From NCBI RefSeq assembly GCF_001049755.1, contig NZ_CVLB01000001.1, positions 248,001 to 312,000 on the forward strand: 64,000 nucleotides of DNA. The letters are read 5' to 3'. The notes under the pieces were generated by a model. That model was not told the DNA's origin. It ran no database searches and saw only the letters and a list, made by a program, of their open reading frames with translations. The stretch comes from Brachyspira suanatina. GTDB taxonomy: Bacteria; Spirochaetota; Brachyspiria; Brachyspirales; Brachyspiraceae. The position numbers and the translations under genes are program-made. Every line of letters begins with the position of its first letter. The stretch's first letter is position 1. Shown piece after piece: positions 43,935-55,100 of this stretch.

Positions 43935-45413
43935 TTATCTTAGATTATGTTTTTTTACTCTAGCATCTGCTATATGCTGATTTTCCCATTCTATTTGAAT
44001 TAGATTCCTTCTCTGCATAGATAATTCTCTTTTCACAGCATTTTTAGTAGCAGCATCTAAAGTAGTTAAAGTAGCCATATTTGGTTTTTCTTCAGAAACT
44101 AATCTTATAACAGCCACACCATTATCCAATTTTATAACATCGCTTATTTGATTAGTCTGCATAGAGAATACATGCATATAGAAAGCTTCAGTAGAAGAAT
44201 CAGGTATAATAGCACCTTCAGCAGTGTTTAGTCTTCCTTGATTATAAGAGAAAGGCTGAGCTGGTTTATAATATTTTATAAGTCCGTTTCCGTTTAATCT
44301 TGCTAAATTATTAACATTAGCAACAGCAGCTTTCAATATTTCAGCCTGTTTTGTTTTTTCAGCTTCTAAAAGAGTATTTATATTAGCATTTAAATATTCT
44401 CTTCTTATAACCTCTCTATTAACATCAGTATATTTTTCAGGTATTCTAATATCGTTAACTAATACAATATAGTAATATCCATTTGCATATATAGGCTGTA
44501 AAAGATTGCTTCCCTTAGTAGTGTTATTGTTATTAGCAAAAATTTTATTAGCAAAATCTTCATTAGGCATTTGCATTCTTGTAAGATATCCTAATTTATA
44601 GTTATTAGTATCAAAGCTTTTTTCCATAGCTGTTTTTTCAAATAAAGTTATATCATCTTTTAAAGTTTTATATAAATTATCAGCTACTCCTCCGCTTTGA
44701 GTTATTATCCAAGAAATATCAGCCTGAGCAAAATTAGTTTTATTATCTGTAAAATACTTTTCTAAATCAGCATCAGCTACTTGATTAGACTGTACTATTT
44801 CAGAAGCATTTATATAAACCATTTCAATATCTTTTTTTGTAAGATTTCTTTTGTATTCTTTTTGCATTTCTAAATCATTTAGTTTAACAGAAGTAAATAA
44901 TTCAGCAGAAGCAGTTTGTGCTAATATATCTTCTTCTAAATCTTTTTGTATTTTTACTTTATCAGACTGAGAAGAATTTTTTATGAATGATTCATAAGCC
45001 ATTTGATTATAAACACCATTAGTATCTATGAACTGACTTTTCATAGCTTCAACTATAAAATTATCGCTTACATTTATATTTTTTCTAGCTACATCATTTA
45101 AAAGAATAGTAGCAACAGCTCTTCTGAATGCCAAATCCTCTATATAAGTATACATTTCATTATTTATTTGTATTCCTAATTGCTGATAATAACCTTCTAA
45201 TTGTCTGAAAGCTCTGCCATAAGGACTAGTGCTTGTATAATATATAGGTTTTCCATTAACAGAACCTATTGTAGGAGTTTTTTGGCTTCCTCTTGTATCA
45301 ACTACCAAGAAATAAATTATCAAAAGTATTGAAACTGCTGATACTCCAAGCCATTGTAAAGTTTTTATTACTGGGCTTTTCTTTTTAGGTACAAAGTTTT
45401 TATTAGATGACAT
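43935..45413 (-). CDS. Membrane-anchored SurA/PpiD-like peptidyl-prolyl isomerase chaperone
   Basis: 492 residues. A short cytoplasmic Lys-rich stretch is followed by one membrane helix (LGVSAVSILLIIYFLVV), then a periplasmic region. The N-terminal part resembles SurA_N (IGSVNGKPIYYTSTSPYGRA, then long helices), and the C-terminal half contains a parvulin-like segment (LGYLTRMQMPNEDFANKIF; LLQPIYANGYYYIVLVNDIR) and a second divergent one (DSSTEAFYMHVFSMQTNQIS; LDNGVAVIRLVSEEKP). The architecture matches PpiD: a folding helper for exported proteins. The isomerase active site is too diverged to judge activity. Single gene. Confidence 0.78.
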   Translation of the reverse strand: MSSNKNFVPKKKSPVIKTLQWLGVSAVSILLIIYFLVVDTRGSQKTPTIGSVNGKPIYYTSTSPYGRAFRQLEGYYQQLGIQINNEMYTYIEDLAFRRAVATILLNDVARKNINVSDNFIVEAMKSQFIDTNGVYNQMAYESFIKNSSQSDKVKIQKDLEEDILAQTASAELFTSVKLNDLEMQKEYKRNLTKKDIEMVYINASEIVQSNQVADADLEKYFTDNKTNFAQADISWIITQSGGVADNLYKTLKDDITLFEKTAMEKSFDTNNYKLGYLTRMQMPNEDFANKIFANNNNTTKGSNLLQPIYANGYYYIVLVNDIRIPEKYTDVNREVIRREYLNANINTLLEAEKTKQAEILKAAVANVNNLARLNGNGLIKYYKPAQPFSYNQGRLNTAEGAIIPDSSTEAFYMHVFSMQTNQISDVIKLDNGVAVIRLVSEEKPNMATLTTLDAATKNAVKRELSMQRRNLIQIEWENQHIADARVKKHNLR

Positions 45414-45541
45414 TATATATATCCTTAATTCTTTATTAAAAAATGATTATAATTTAACAATTATATAAGAAGAGTTTAAAAAATTCAAGTTTTTATAAAA
45501 TTAAATTTATAATTGTTAGTATTTATGAACTTATGTAAAAA

Positions 45542-45580
45542 AAGCTGATAACCTTATAATTTAAATAAAGTTATCAGCTT
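45542..45580 (-). terminator. Terminator of guaB
   Basis: AAGCTGATAAC and GTTATCAGCTT, a perfect 11-bp stem over an AT-rich loop, with TTTTTTT following on the minus strand. It lies 16 bases after the guaB stop. Confidence 0.8.
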
Positions 45581-45595
45581 CTAATTTCTTTTTTA

Positions 45596-46735
<1,140 letters not shown>

Positions 46736-46779
46736 TTAATTAGATATAGATTTGAATAATATAGATATTTTGATAAAAG

Positions 46780-46808
46780 ATTCTATAGTAAAAATGCTAT
46801 AATTGCAA
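46780..46808 (-). promoter_or_regulatory. Promoter of guaB
   Basis: Minus strand: TTGCAA (46808-46803), 17-base spacer, TAGAAT (46785-46780), 63 bases upstream of the start codon. Confidence 0.45.
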
Positions 46809-46929
46809 TGATTTTTTATTTTTTTAATGAATATTTTATTTAAAAATATTCAAATGTATTAAATGTTTATTATAATTGTAATTATATTGTAAAATTTTAA
46901 GTATTTTTGTATTTTTTAAGTAAAATATA

Positions 46930-46958
46930 TTTACAAAAATATAATAATATATTATACT
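46930..46958 (+). promoter_or_regulatory. Promoter of the HD-GYP-like gene
   Basis: TTTACA (46930-46935), 17-base spacer, TATACT (46953-46958), 43 bases before the ATG at 47001. Confidence 0.55.
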
Positions 46959-47000
46959 ATAATTGTAAAGAAAGTTTACTAAGTATGCAGGAGGTAAATT

Positions 47001-48095
47001 ATGACTATGACAATAAAAGATAATAACTTATTTGATATATATAAAATGTATTTTAAACATGGCGATTTTAATGATTTTTCAAATGTAAAAAGAAATCATA
47101 TACTATCTTCTTTGATCAGAGAAATAAAAATCATAAGTGCTAAAAAAGATTCTATAAGTGAAAAAGAAATAGAGATTATATATGATATCTTGGTAAAACT
47201 TTCTGTTATAGCAAGAATTGATTTGATTATGGCTATGAAAGGTATAAAGAGTAAAGATACATCGTTTATAGGAGGTATAAAACGCTCTAAGGATGTTATA
47301 GATTATGCTTTAAAGATAATGGTGAAGTTGCTATATAAACTAGATGATGATCAGATAACTTCTCATTATGCTAATAAGTTTATTGATAATGACAGTATAT
47401 CTCATACTAGCAGAGTATTTATTATAACTGTAAGATTTATGAAGTATTATAATAACAGCATAAATAATAATATTGTATCTGATATAAGAAAGAAATTTAA
47501 AAAGAGATATTCTAATTATTATAAAAATGTATTAAGAAAATTTAACATTAATAAAAAAATAACAAGATTAGAGCATGTGTATAAAAATGGTTTAAGAGAT
47601 ATTTTATTTAATGAATTAGTTAATATCGCTATAGCAGCATTTTGGCATGATATATCAAATTTATTTAATAACTATAATAAAGATTATAATACATCAAAAT
47701 GCTATTCATATTTAAAGCATTTTGTAAAATATAATTATGATATATCATTAACAGTAGGGCTTCATAATGAATATTACGGACATGGAAATGGAGTATTTTT
47801 GAATTATTATAATACTATAGTTAATTCAAATACACTTTTCGCACCTAATTACATTATTAGTTTTGATTATAATGATACTTTGAAATTAAACAGCGTATCA
47901 TATTTTCCATCAAAAGTTTTAGAGATAATAGATTTATTTGATAGAATAACTTATTCTAATAATAGTTCACTTAATAATGATGATGCTTTAGTATTTATTA
48001 GTGATAATTATTTGGATAGAGAAGTAAAAATTGATCCTATCATTTTTGATATATTTTCTTCTTTTGTATCTAATAACATGAAATTAATAGCTTGA
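47001..48095 (+). CDS. Degenerate HD-GYP-domain protein
   Basis: 364 residues with a perfect AGGAGGT ribosome-binding site. The landmarks of HD-GYP cyclic-di-GMP phosphodiesterases occur in order but degraded: HTSRV (135-139) for the first His, WHDISN (215-220) where HDIGK is expected, LHNEYYGHGNG (254-264) for HHExxDGxGYP, and VLEIIDLFDRITYS for the last helix. The GK and YP pairs are lost, so catalysis is doubtful, though His/Asp metal ligands may remain. The first ~120 residues are helical and unassigned. Possibly a c-di-GMP-binding or scaffold protein. Single gene. Confidence 0.68.
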   Translation: MTMTIKDNNLFDIYKMYFKHGDFNDFSNVKRNHILSSLIREIKIISAKKDSISEKEIEIIYDILVKLSVIARIDLIMAMKGIKSKDTSFIGGIKRSKDVIDYALKIMVKLLYKLDDDQITSHYANKFIDNDSISHTSRVFIITVRFMKYYNNSINNNIVSDIRKKFKKRYSNYYKNVLRKFNINKKITRLEHVYKNGLRDILFNELVNIAIAAFWHDISNLFNNYNKDYNTSKCYSYLKHFVKYNYDISLTVGLHNEYYGHGNGVFLNYYNTIVNSNTLFAPNYIISFDYNDTLKLNSVSYFPSKVLEIIDLFDRITYSNNSSLNNDDALVFISDNYLDREVKIDPIIFDIFSSFVSNNMKLIA

Positions 48096-48127
48096 TAATA
48101 ATTTAATTGTTTAAAATTATTTAAAAA

Positions 48128-48163
48128 AGAAAAGAGAGGGAAAATAATTTCCCCCTCTTTTTT
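48128..48163. terminator. Bidirectional terminator, HD-GYP-like gene / rubrerythrin
   Basis: AAAAGAGAGGGAAA pairs with TTTCCCCCTCTTTT (one wobble) over a 4-base loop, with T's on the plus side and A's before it, between two convergent genes. Confidence 0.8.
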
Positions 48164-48189
48164 ATTTTTAAGAAATGTAAATTCTAAAA

Positions 48190-48726
48190 TTAGAAGTTTT
48201 CAACTCTAACTTCGAAGAATTTTTTAGCATGTTTACAAACTGGGCAAAGTTCAGGAGCTTCTTCGCTTTCAACGATGAAACCGCAGTTTCTGCATTTCCA
48301 TTGAACTTTAGTAGCTTTTTTGAAAACGCTTCCGCTTTTTACAGCTTCTCTTAATTTAGCATATCTTTCTCTGTGTTCTTTTTCAACATCACCGATTAAT
48401 TTCATAGAACGAGCTATTTCATCGAAACCTTCTTCAGTAGCTTCTTTAGCCATTCTTGGGTACATATTTTCATATTCTTCGTTTTCACCTTCCCAAGCAG
48501 CTTGTAAGTTTTGAAGAGTATCACCTATACCGTTAAGATATTTGAAATGTACTTTAGCATGTTCTCTTTCATTTTCAGCTGTTTCAAGGAAAATAGCAGC
48601 GATTTGCTCATAACCTTCATTTCTTGCTACGCTAGCAAAATAAGTATATTTGTTTCTAGCCATAGATTCGCCAGCAAAAGCTTCATTTAAGTTTTTTTCT
48701 GTTTTTGTACCTTTTAAATCCTTCAT
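48190..48726 (-). CDS. rbr: Rubrerythrin
   Basis: Di-iron peroxidase that reduces hydrogen peroxide, typical of anaerobes. 178 residues. Ferritin-like four-helix domain with the iron ligands in NLNEAFAGESMARNKYTYFA, ETAENEREHAKVHFKYL, EEGFDEIARSMKLIGDVEKE and EHRERY, then a rubredoxin-like domain with two CxxC pairs (CRNCG and CPVCK). It lies 44 bases after sodB and shares its message, so superoxide is turned to peroxide and peroxide to water by one operon. Confidence 0.96.
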   Translation of the reverse strand: MKDLKGTKTEKNLNEAFAGESMARNKYTYFASVARNEGYEQIAAIFLETAENEREHAKVHFKYLNGIGDTLQNLQAAWEGENEEYENMYPRMAKEATEEGFDEIARSMKLIGDVEKEHRERYAKLREAVKSGSVFKKATKVQWKCRNCGFIVESEEAPELCPVCKHAKKFFEVRVENF

Positions 48727-48770
48727 TTTAATTCTCCTAAAAAAATATATAAATAATTAGTTAAACTATA

Positions 48771-49367
48771 TTATTTAGCAAGTTTGATTCTTTCAGCAAC
48801 ATAGTCCCAATTTACTAAATGATCAACAAAAGTAGTTAAGAAATCAGGTCTTCTGTTTTGATAATCTAAATAGTAAGCATGTTCCCAAACGTCGCAAGTT
48901 AAAACACCATGTACTTTGTCAGCAATAGGGTTCATAGCATTAGCATATTTTCTAACTTCTAATTTACCATTATTAACAACAAGCCAAACCCATCCAGAAC
49001 CGAATTGAGTTTTACCACCAGTAGTGAAAGCTTCTTTGAAAGCATCAAAAGAACCGAAATCTGCTTCTATTTTTGATTTTACTTCAGCAGGTATAGCAAC
49101 ATCTTTTTTAAGCATTTTAAAGAATTCTTCATGGTTATAAACTTGACCAGCATTGTTAAATACAGCTTGTTTATCAGCATTGTTATGAGATAAAGTGATT
49201 AATTCTTCAATGCTTTTTCCTTGTAAAGCTGAATCTTTAGCTACTAAATCATTAAGTGTAGTTACATAAGTATTTAAGTGTTTTCCATGATGGAAATCCA
49301 ATGTGTTAGAAGACATATATGGTGCTAAATCTTCTTTTCCATAAGGTAATTTCATTAGATCAAACAT
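48771..49367 (-). CDS. sodB: Superoxide dismutase, Fe type
   Basis: 198 residues, cytoplasmic. Metal ligands: His26 (LDFHHGKH), His in QVYNHEEFF, Asp and His in DVWEHAYYLDY. The Gln of NNAGQVYNH occupies the position that marks iron enzymes (manganese enzymes have Gly there and Gln later), so Fe is the better call. AGGAG lies upstream of the ATG. First gene of the sod-rbr operon, with a consensus promoter overlapped by an AT palindrome. Confidence 0.94.
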   Translation of the reverse strand: MFDLMKLPYGKEDLAPYMSSNTLDFHHGKHLNTYVTTLNDLVAKDSALQGKSIEELITLSHNNADKQAVFNNAGQVYNHEEFFKMLKKDVAIPAEVKSKIEADFGSFDAFKEAFTTGGKTQFGSGWVWLVVNNGKLEVRKYANAMNPIADKVHGVLTCDVWEHAYYLDYQNRRPDFLTTFVDHLVNWDYVAERIKLAK

Positions 49368-49395
49368 ACATTTTACTCCTTCATTTTATTTTATT

Positions 49396-49415
49396 TTATT
49401 ATTAATAAATAATAA
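49396..49415. promoter_or_regulatory. AT-rich palindrome over the sod promoter
   Basis: TTATTATTAATAAATAATAA agrees with its reverse complement at 18 of 20 positions and covers the -10 box. It resembles Fur/PerR-type boxes, the usual regulators of such operons, but in so AT-rich a genome chance is a real alternative. Confidence 0.35.
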
Positions 49416-49436
49416 CCTATTTTAAATTAATGTCAA
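49409..49436 (-). promoter_or_regulatory. Promoter of the sod-rbr operon
   Basis: Minus strand: TTGACA (49436-49431), 16-base spacer, TATTAT (49414-49409), 42 bases upstream of the start codon. Confidence 0.65.
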
Positions 49437-49489
49437 GCATTTATTAAATAATAAAAAACTTTTATTAGTAAAAATTACTATTAATAAAT

Positions 49490-49518
49490 AAAGGCACACC
49501 AAAAAATGGTATGCCTTT
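49490..49518 (-). terminator. Terminator of the holB unit
   Basis: AAAGGCACACC and GGTATGCCTTT form an 11-bp stem (one wobble or mismatch) over a 7-base loop; T-rich on the minus strand. 26 bases after the stop at 49544. Confidence 0.75.
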
Positions 49519-49543
49519 AATAATTTTTCATTTTTATTTTTAA

Positions 49544-50584
49544 TTAGTTAGCAGCATCAGTAGTTTCTGTAGTAGTAGTTTCTGTAGTAGTTCCTGGATC
49601 AGCTGCTTCATTTTCATAATCTCTGAAAACTGGCATTTTTTCTCTGCTTAATATTTCATCTTCTGTTTGACCATAAGTAAATCCTAATTCATCATAGTAT
49701 TTAGCATAAGTAGTTCTAAATCTTTCAGAAGTAGTATATAAAACTTTATGGTATTTAGTTATTAACAATTTATATTTAGCAGTTTTAATATTTTCATCAG
49801 CTGTTTTTAAAGTAGTCAAATCCCAAAGATTATTGAACATTTCATTTAAGAAATAAACTTTGCTTACATCGCTGTTTTGATTGATAGTAGCTAAGTTATA
49901 GTTAACACCTGCTAAATAAGTGTTTAACATAATCAATTTCTGACTATCATTAGCTCCTGTTAATTCATTATTTAATGCGTTCATTAAATGGAATCTGCTT
50001 TTTGCATAGTATCCAGCAGTACCTTTAAATAGATTCAAAACACCAGCATAAAGATTTAATTCATAATCTGCTTGTTTTAATTCATTAGTTTTTCCAAGTA
50101 TTTCATAAATAGGTTTTATTTCATCATAAAGTCTAAAAGATTTATCTAATTCATGAAGAGCTATATCTATATTATTATCGTTAGCCAATGGGTTAGCTAC
50201 TAGATCATAGTAATAAACCGCATTGTAGAACATTTCATTAGTGTCAGTGAAATTAACATTAGTATAACGCTCTAATATTTTGTTAGCTTTGTAAAGTACT
50301 CTGAATAAATAATCTTCTCTCATTTTTGTAAGATTAGTTTGAAGAAGATTGTATTCTTTGTCAAGAGCAACATCATCAGTATTTCTTAAATCAGTGAAAG
50401 AAGGACCAAAAGATGTTATTTCATTTACAGTATTAGTTCCTGTAGCTTCTTGATTTTCAGTTGTAGTTGCAGCAGTAGTTTCTGTTGTTTCAGTAGCAGT
50501 AGTATCTGCTGTAGTTTCGTCCTGAGCGTATACTGGGCTTAACGCTAGAATCATTACGCTTAATACAAGAAATAGTTTTTTCAT
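49544..50584 (-). CDS. Exported Thr/Glu-rich helical protein, unknown function
   Basis: 346 residues. Signal peptide MKKLFLVLSVMILALSPVYA with a cleavage site after YA. A Thr/Glu/Ala-rich segment (about 21-55) follows, then an all-helical core (about 60-320) resembling tetratricopeptide-type packing (LNLYAGVLNLFKGTAGYYAK; RFHLMNALNNELTGANDSQK; LNTYLAGVNYNLATINQNS), and a second Thr/Glu-rich tail (TTTETTDAAN end). The two Thr-rich ends flank the core symmetrically. Likely periplasmic. It follows holB by 9 bases and shares its terminator, although the functions look unrelated. Confidence 0.7.
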   Translation of the reverse strand: MKKLFLVLSVMILALSPVYAQDETTADTTATETTETTAATTTENQEATGTNTVNEITSFGPSFTDLRNTDDVALDKEYNLLQTNLTKMREDYLFRVLYKANKILERYTNVNFTDTNEMFYNAVYYYDLVANPLANDNNIDIALHELDKSFRLYDEIKPIYEILGKTNELKQADYELNLYAGVLNLFKGTAGYYAKSRFHLMNALNNELTGANDSQKLIMLNTYLAGVNYNLATINQNSDVSKVYFLNEMFNNLWDLTTLKTADENIKTAKYKLLITKYHKVLYTTSERFRTTYAKYYDELGFTYGQTEDEILSREKMPVFRDYENEAADPGTTTETTTTETTDAAN

Positions 50585-50593
50585 GTATAACTC

Positions 50594-51988
50594 CTATATG
50601 TTTTTATTATAATTGTGTAACCAAGTATAAATGTTGCCTAAAGTTTTATAAAGCAGCATTTTAGGTTGAGTATTTGTATTAATTAGGGTATTGATTGTAG
50701 AATCTAATTCATCAATAGTCCATACAATACTTTCATCTGAAATAGAACTAGGCAATATATAATCTCTATTTTCTATTTCAAGATATTTATCTTCTAAAGA
50801 CTTTTTTAAAATATTAATCATTTCTCTAAAAGCATCAATTATCTCATAATCTCCGTCACTTAATAATGTGGCAAGTGAGGCTATTTGAGACGGATTGTTA
50901 TTTAAAGCAGCGTCCATAAAAGATAATAATACTTTGTATATATTATCGCTTGTATTTGATTTTTTGTCAAGTACATATTTTACTGCTTTAGCTACACTTC
51001 CATAAGAATTTTCTAATGCAAGGGCTGTTTTTTCTTCATTTAGCCTCAATCTCTTCATTAATATGGATCTTAAAGTATTTTCTGATAAAGGTGAAAATTT
51101 TAATTCCATCATGCGCGATCTTAGAGGTTTCATACCATCTTGCACCAATTTATTAGTATCTGAAGTTATTAGAATAAATATATTATTGTCAGAGGGTTCT
51201 TCTAAAGTTCTCAAAAAGATATTAGGAGCCCTTTTATCCATTAATTCTATACCTTCTATGATAATAATTCTCTTATTTGATATTCTCGGCTTTCTATACG
51301 TTAATTCTATAATATTTCTTACCGTATCGAGGGGAATTACCGTATGTATTATATTATAATAAATTTTTTTTAATGCGCTGAAGAAATCACCTTCTATTGA
51401 AATTTTCTTCTTTCCGCCTTTATTTTTAGCTATATTCAAGGCTTCTTTTGATTTATTTCTGAATATTGAATCTATAAACTCAACATTATCTGCATTTAAC
51501 TCATTTAAAGTATAATTAACAGCCAAATAATAAGGTTCTATAAGAGCGTATCTTGAAGTTTCTTTTTTACTTCCAAGCATATATTCTTTGGGTTCGCTTG
51601 TAGGGTAATTATCATAACTATCAAAAAGCATAGATTCTACTTTGTAAAGTATAGAACGGCATGCAGAATAAAAATTATTAAACAAATGAGGCATTTTATA
51701 CTCTAAATATTGATTAAAATAGAGTTCAGCATTTCTAAATCTTTCATCTGTGCCTGCTACTATAACATCAGGGTGTTTGTACTGATCTATCATTTTGCAG
51801 GATTTACATTCATCGCAGTAAGTTCCGTTTCCTCTCTCACAGCATATAGCTTTAGCATAGTTTAAAGCACTTTCAAATTTTCCAATACCTTCATCTCCGT
51901 AAAAAAGATAGGCATGATGAAGTCTGCCGCTTTTATATATTCCTGCCATTATTTTCAGCGGGGTTGTCTGTCCTAATACCTTAGCCAA
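50594..51988 (-). CDS. holB: DNA polymerase III delta' subunit, enlarged
   Basis: Clamp-loader subunit. 464 residues against ~330 in E. coli. N-terminal LGQTTPLKIMAGIYKSGRLH and HAYLFYGDEGIGKFESALNY (P-loop with Phe after the Lys, as expected of a non-hydrolysing subunit), then a zinc module with five Cys (CC, later CDECKSC). About 120 residues of insertion (roughly 80-210) separate this from the downstream part, IIIIEGIELMDKRAPNIFLR and TLEEPSDNNIFILITSD, and the sensor SRMMELKFSPL, which carries the SRC-like motif altered to SRM. C-terminal helical collar follows. First gene of a two-gene unit, divergent from the giant coiled-coil gene. Confidence 0.85.
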   Translation of the reverse strand: MAKVLGQTTPLKIMAGIYKSGRLHHAYLFYGDEGIGKFESALNYAKAICCERGNGTYCDECKSCKMIDQYKHPDVIVAGTDERFRNAELYFNQYLEYKMPHLFNNFYSACRSILYKVESMLFDSYDNYPTSEPKEYMLGSKKETSRYALIEPYYLAVNYTLNELNADNVEFIDSIFRNKSKEALNIAKNKGGKKKISIEGDFFSALKKIYYNIIHTVIPLDTVRNIIELTYRKPRISNKRIIIIEGIELMDKRAPNIFLRTLEEPSDNNIFILITSDTNKLVQDGMKPLRSRMMELKFSPLSENTLRSILMKRLRLNEEKTALALENSYGSVAKAVKYVLDKKSNTSDNIYKVLLSFMDAALNNNPSQIASLATLLSDGDYEIIDAFREMINILKKSLEDKYLEIENRDYILPSSISDESIVWTIDELDSTINTLINTNTQPKMLLYKTLGNIYTWLHNYNKNI

Positions 51989-52166
51989 TATTAAACCTCT
52001 ATTAGTATGATAATATTTTTTTATGGGTACATGTATAAATCATAAATAAAATTATATCAACAATAATTTTTAGCTTTTAAATTATAAGTATAATGATGAC
52101 GATATTTTACTGTTGAGTTTTAATTTTTATATTAGAGCATAACAATATAATAACGAGGAATATTTA

Positions 52167-55100
52167 ATGGCTGCAAATGATGATATAACAAAAAAAGATT
52201 TAAGTGAAAATAATGATAATAAAATTGTAAATATTTCTGAAAGACTAGATAAGTTAGAAAAAGATGTTGAAAATATTTTATCTGATGAGAAAATAACAGA
52301 TGAGGAAAAAGAAAATCTTATCAAGGAAATTTTACAAAATGAAGAGTTTTTAAAATCTGCAGCGGAAACCATAAATAAAGATAATTCAAAATATGATGAA
52401 CTTATAAATGAATTAAAAGAACAATTATCTAATAGTTTTGATGATAAGATAGATGAAAAAATCGATGAGAAGATAGAAAAAAATAATGCTAATTACAACA
52501 GCATAATGTTAGAACAGAATCTTAAAAATTTTAAAGATATTTCCAATTTGAGAAAGAATCAGAAAGATTTAGAGAATTCTATAACTGAAAATAATACAAA
52601 ATATGATGATATTGTAAATAATATTAATAATATCAATGATAAATTAGACACTCATTCAGAAGAATATAAAAAAGATATAAAAATTTTAAATTCAAAATTA
52701 GAAGAATACAAAGAAGAACATTCTAAATTCTTAGAAGAAGAGATAGAACATTTTAATAACTTAAAAGAAGAATTATCTAATAACATCGAAGAAAAAATTG
52801 ATGAAAAGATAGAAAAAAACAATGTTAATTATAACAGCATAATGTTAGAACAGAATCTTAAAAATTTCAAAGATATATCTAGTTTGAGAAAGAGTCAAAA
52901 AGATTTGGAAGAAAATATAAAAGAAAATGTTTCTAATATAGTTACTGCTTCTATCAATGAAAATAATTTAAAATATGATGAAGCTATAAATAATATCAAT
53001 AATAAATTAGATACTCATTCAGAAGAATACAAAAAAGAAATAGAAACTATAAATAATATATTAGAAGAATATAAAGAGGAGCATTCTAAATTCTTAGAAG
53101 AGGAAAAATTAGATAATCTCAAAGAGGAATTATCTAATAGTTTTGATGATAAGATAGACGAAAAAATAGAAAAGAATAATGCTAATTATAACAGCATAAT
53201 GTTGGAACAGAATCTTAAAAATTTCAAAGATATATCTAATTTGAGAAAGAGTCAAAAAGACTTGGAAGAAAATATAAAAGAAAATGTTTCTAGTATAGTA
53301 AGCTCTTCTATCAATGAAAATAATTTGAAATATGATGAAGCTATAAATAATATCAATAATAAATTAAATACTTATTCAGAAGAATACAAAAAAGAAATAG
53401 ATGACTTAAATGCTAGATTAGAAGAATCAAAAGAAGATAATGTCAAATTTTTTGAAGAAGAAAAAAGCAATTTAAAGAAAAATTATGAAGATATACTAAT
53501 TGATATAAAAGACATTAATGAACAAATGGAAAGATATAAGTCTATATATGATGAAAAACTTTCTACAGCAGAAAATCAATTTAGTACATTGATGTTGGAT
53601 CAGAATTTGAAAAATTATAATGAGATTGATGCTTTGAAGAAAGATCATTCAGATTTAAAAGATGTTGTAGAAAGAATAGATAATACAGTAAGTATAAATA
53701 GTTTAAAATATGATGATTTAATAAATGATATTAATAATAAATTATCAGATAATTCATTGAAATACAGAAGAGAGCTAGAAAGTTTAAAAAATAAATTTGA
53801 AGAATCTAGAGAAGAACAAACTAAATTCTTAGAAGAAGAGAAAGAAAGCTTTAATAATTTCAAAGAAGAATTATCTAATAACTTTGATAATAAGATAGAT
53901 GAAAAAATCGATGAGAAGATAGAAAAGAATAATGCTAATTATAACAGCATAATGCTAGAACAAAATCTCAAGAATTTTAAAGAGATATCAGATTTAAGAA
54001 AGAATTATAAAGATTTAGAAAATAGCATAAAAGAAAATATTTCTAATACAGTTTATGCTTCAGTAAATGAAAATAATTCAAAATATGATGAATTAATAAA
54101 AAATATAGATGATAAATTATCTTCTTATTCAGAGGAAAACAAAAAAGAAATAGAAGGTTTGAATACTAGATTAGAAGAGGCAAAAGAAGAACAAACTAAA
54201 TTTTTAGAAGAAGAGAAAGAAAATTTAAATAATCTTAAAGAAGAATTCTCTAATATTGTAGATGAGAAAATAGAGAGAAGTAGTGCTAGTTATGGCAGTT
54301 TAATGGTAGAGCAGAATTTGAAGAATTTCCAAGAGATTTCAGACATTAAAAAGAGTTGTGAGGATTTGGGAAATTCTATAAATGAAAATAATGCTAAGTA
54401 TGATGAATTAATAAAAAATATAGATAATAAATTATCCTCTTATTCAGAAGAAAATAAAAAAGAATTGGATAATTTAAATACTAAATTAGAAGAAGAAAGA
54501 GAAAGTTTAAATAATTTAAAAGAAGAATTATCTAATAACATAGACGAAAAAATTGATGAGAAGATAGAAAAAAATAATGCTAATTATAACAGCATAATGC
54601 TAGAGCAGAATCTCAAAAATTTCAAAGAGTTATCAGATTTAAGAAAGAATTACAAAGATTTAGAAAACAATATAAAAGAAAATATATCTAATACGGTTTA
54701 TGCTTCAGTAAATGAGAATAATTCAAAATATGATGAATTAATAAATCAATTAGAAAACAAAACAGAAGAAAATAAAAAAGAAATAGATAGCTTAAATAAC
54801 AAATTAGAAGAAGCAAAAGAAGAGCAAACTAGATTCTTAGAAGAAGAGAAAGAAAGTTTAAATAATTTAAAAGAAGAGCTATCTAATAGTTTTGATGAAA
54901 AGATAGATGAAAAAATGGAAAAAAACAATGCTAATTATAACAGCATAATGCTAGAGCAGAATCTTAAGAATTTCAAAGAGTTATCAGATTTAAGAAAAGG
55001 TCATAAAGATTTAGAAGATTCTATCTTATCAAATGATACAAAATACGATGAATTGATAAATCAATTAGAAAACAAAACAGAAGAAAATAAAAAAGAAATA

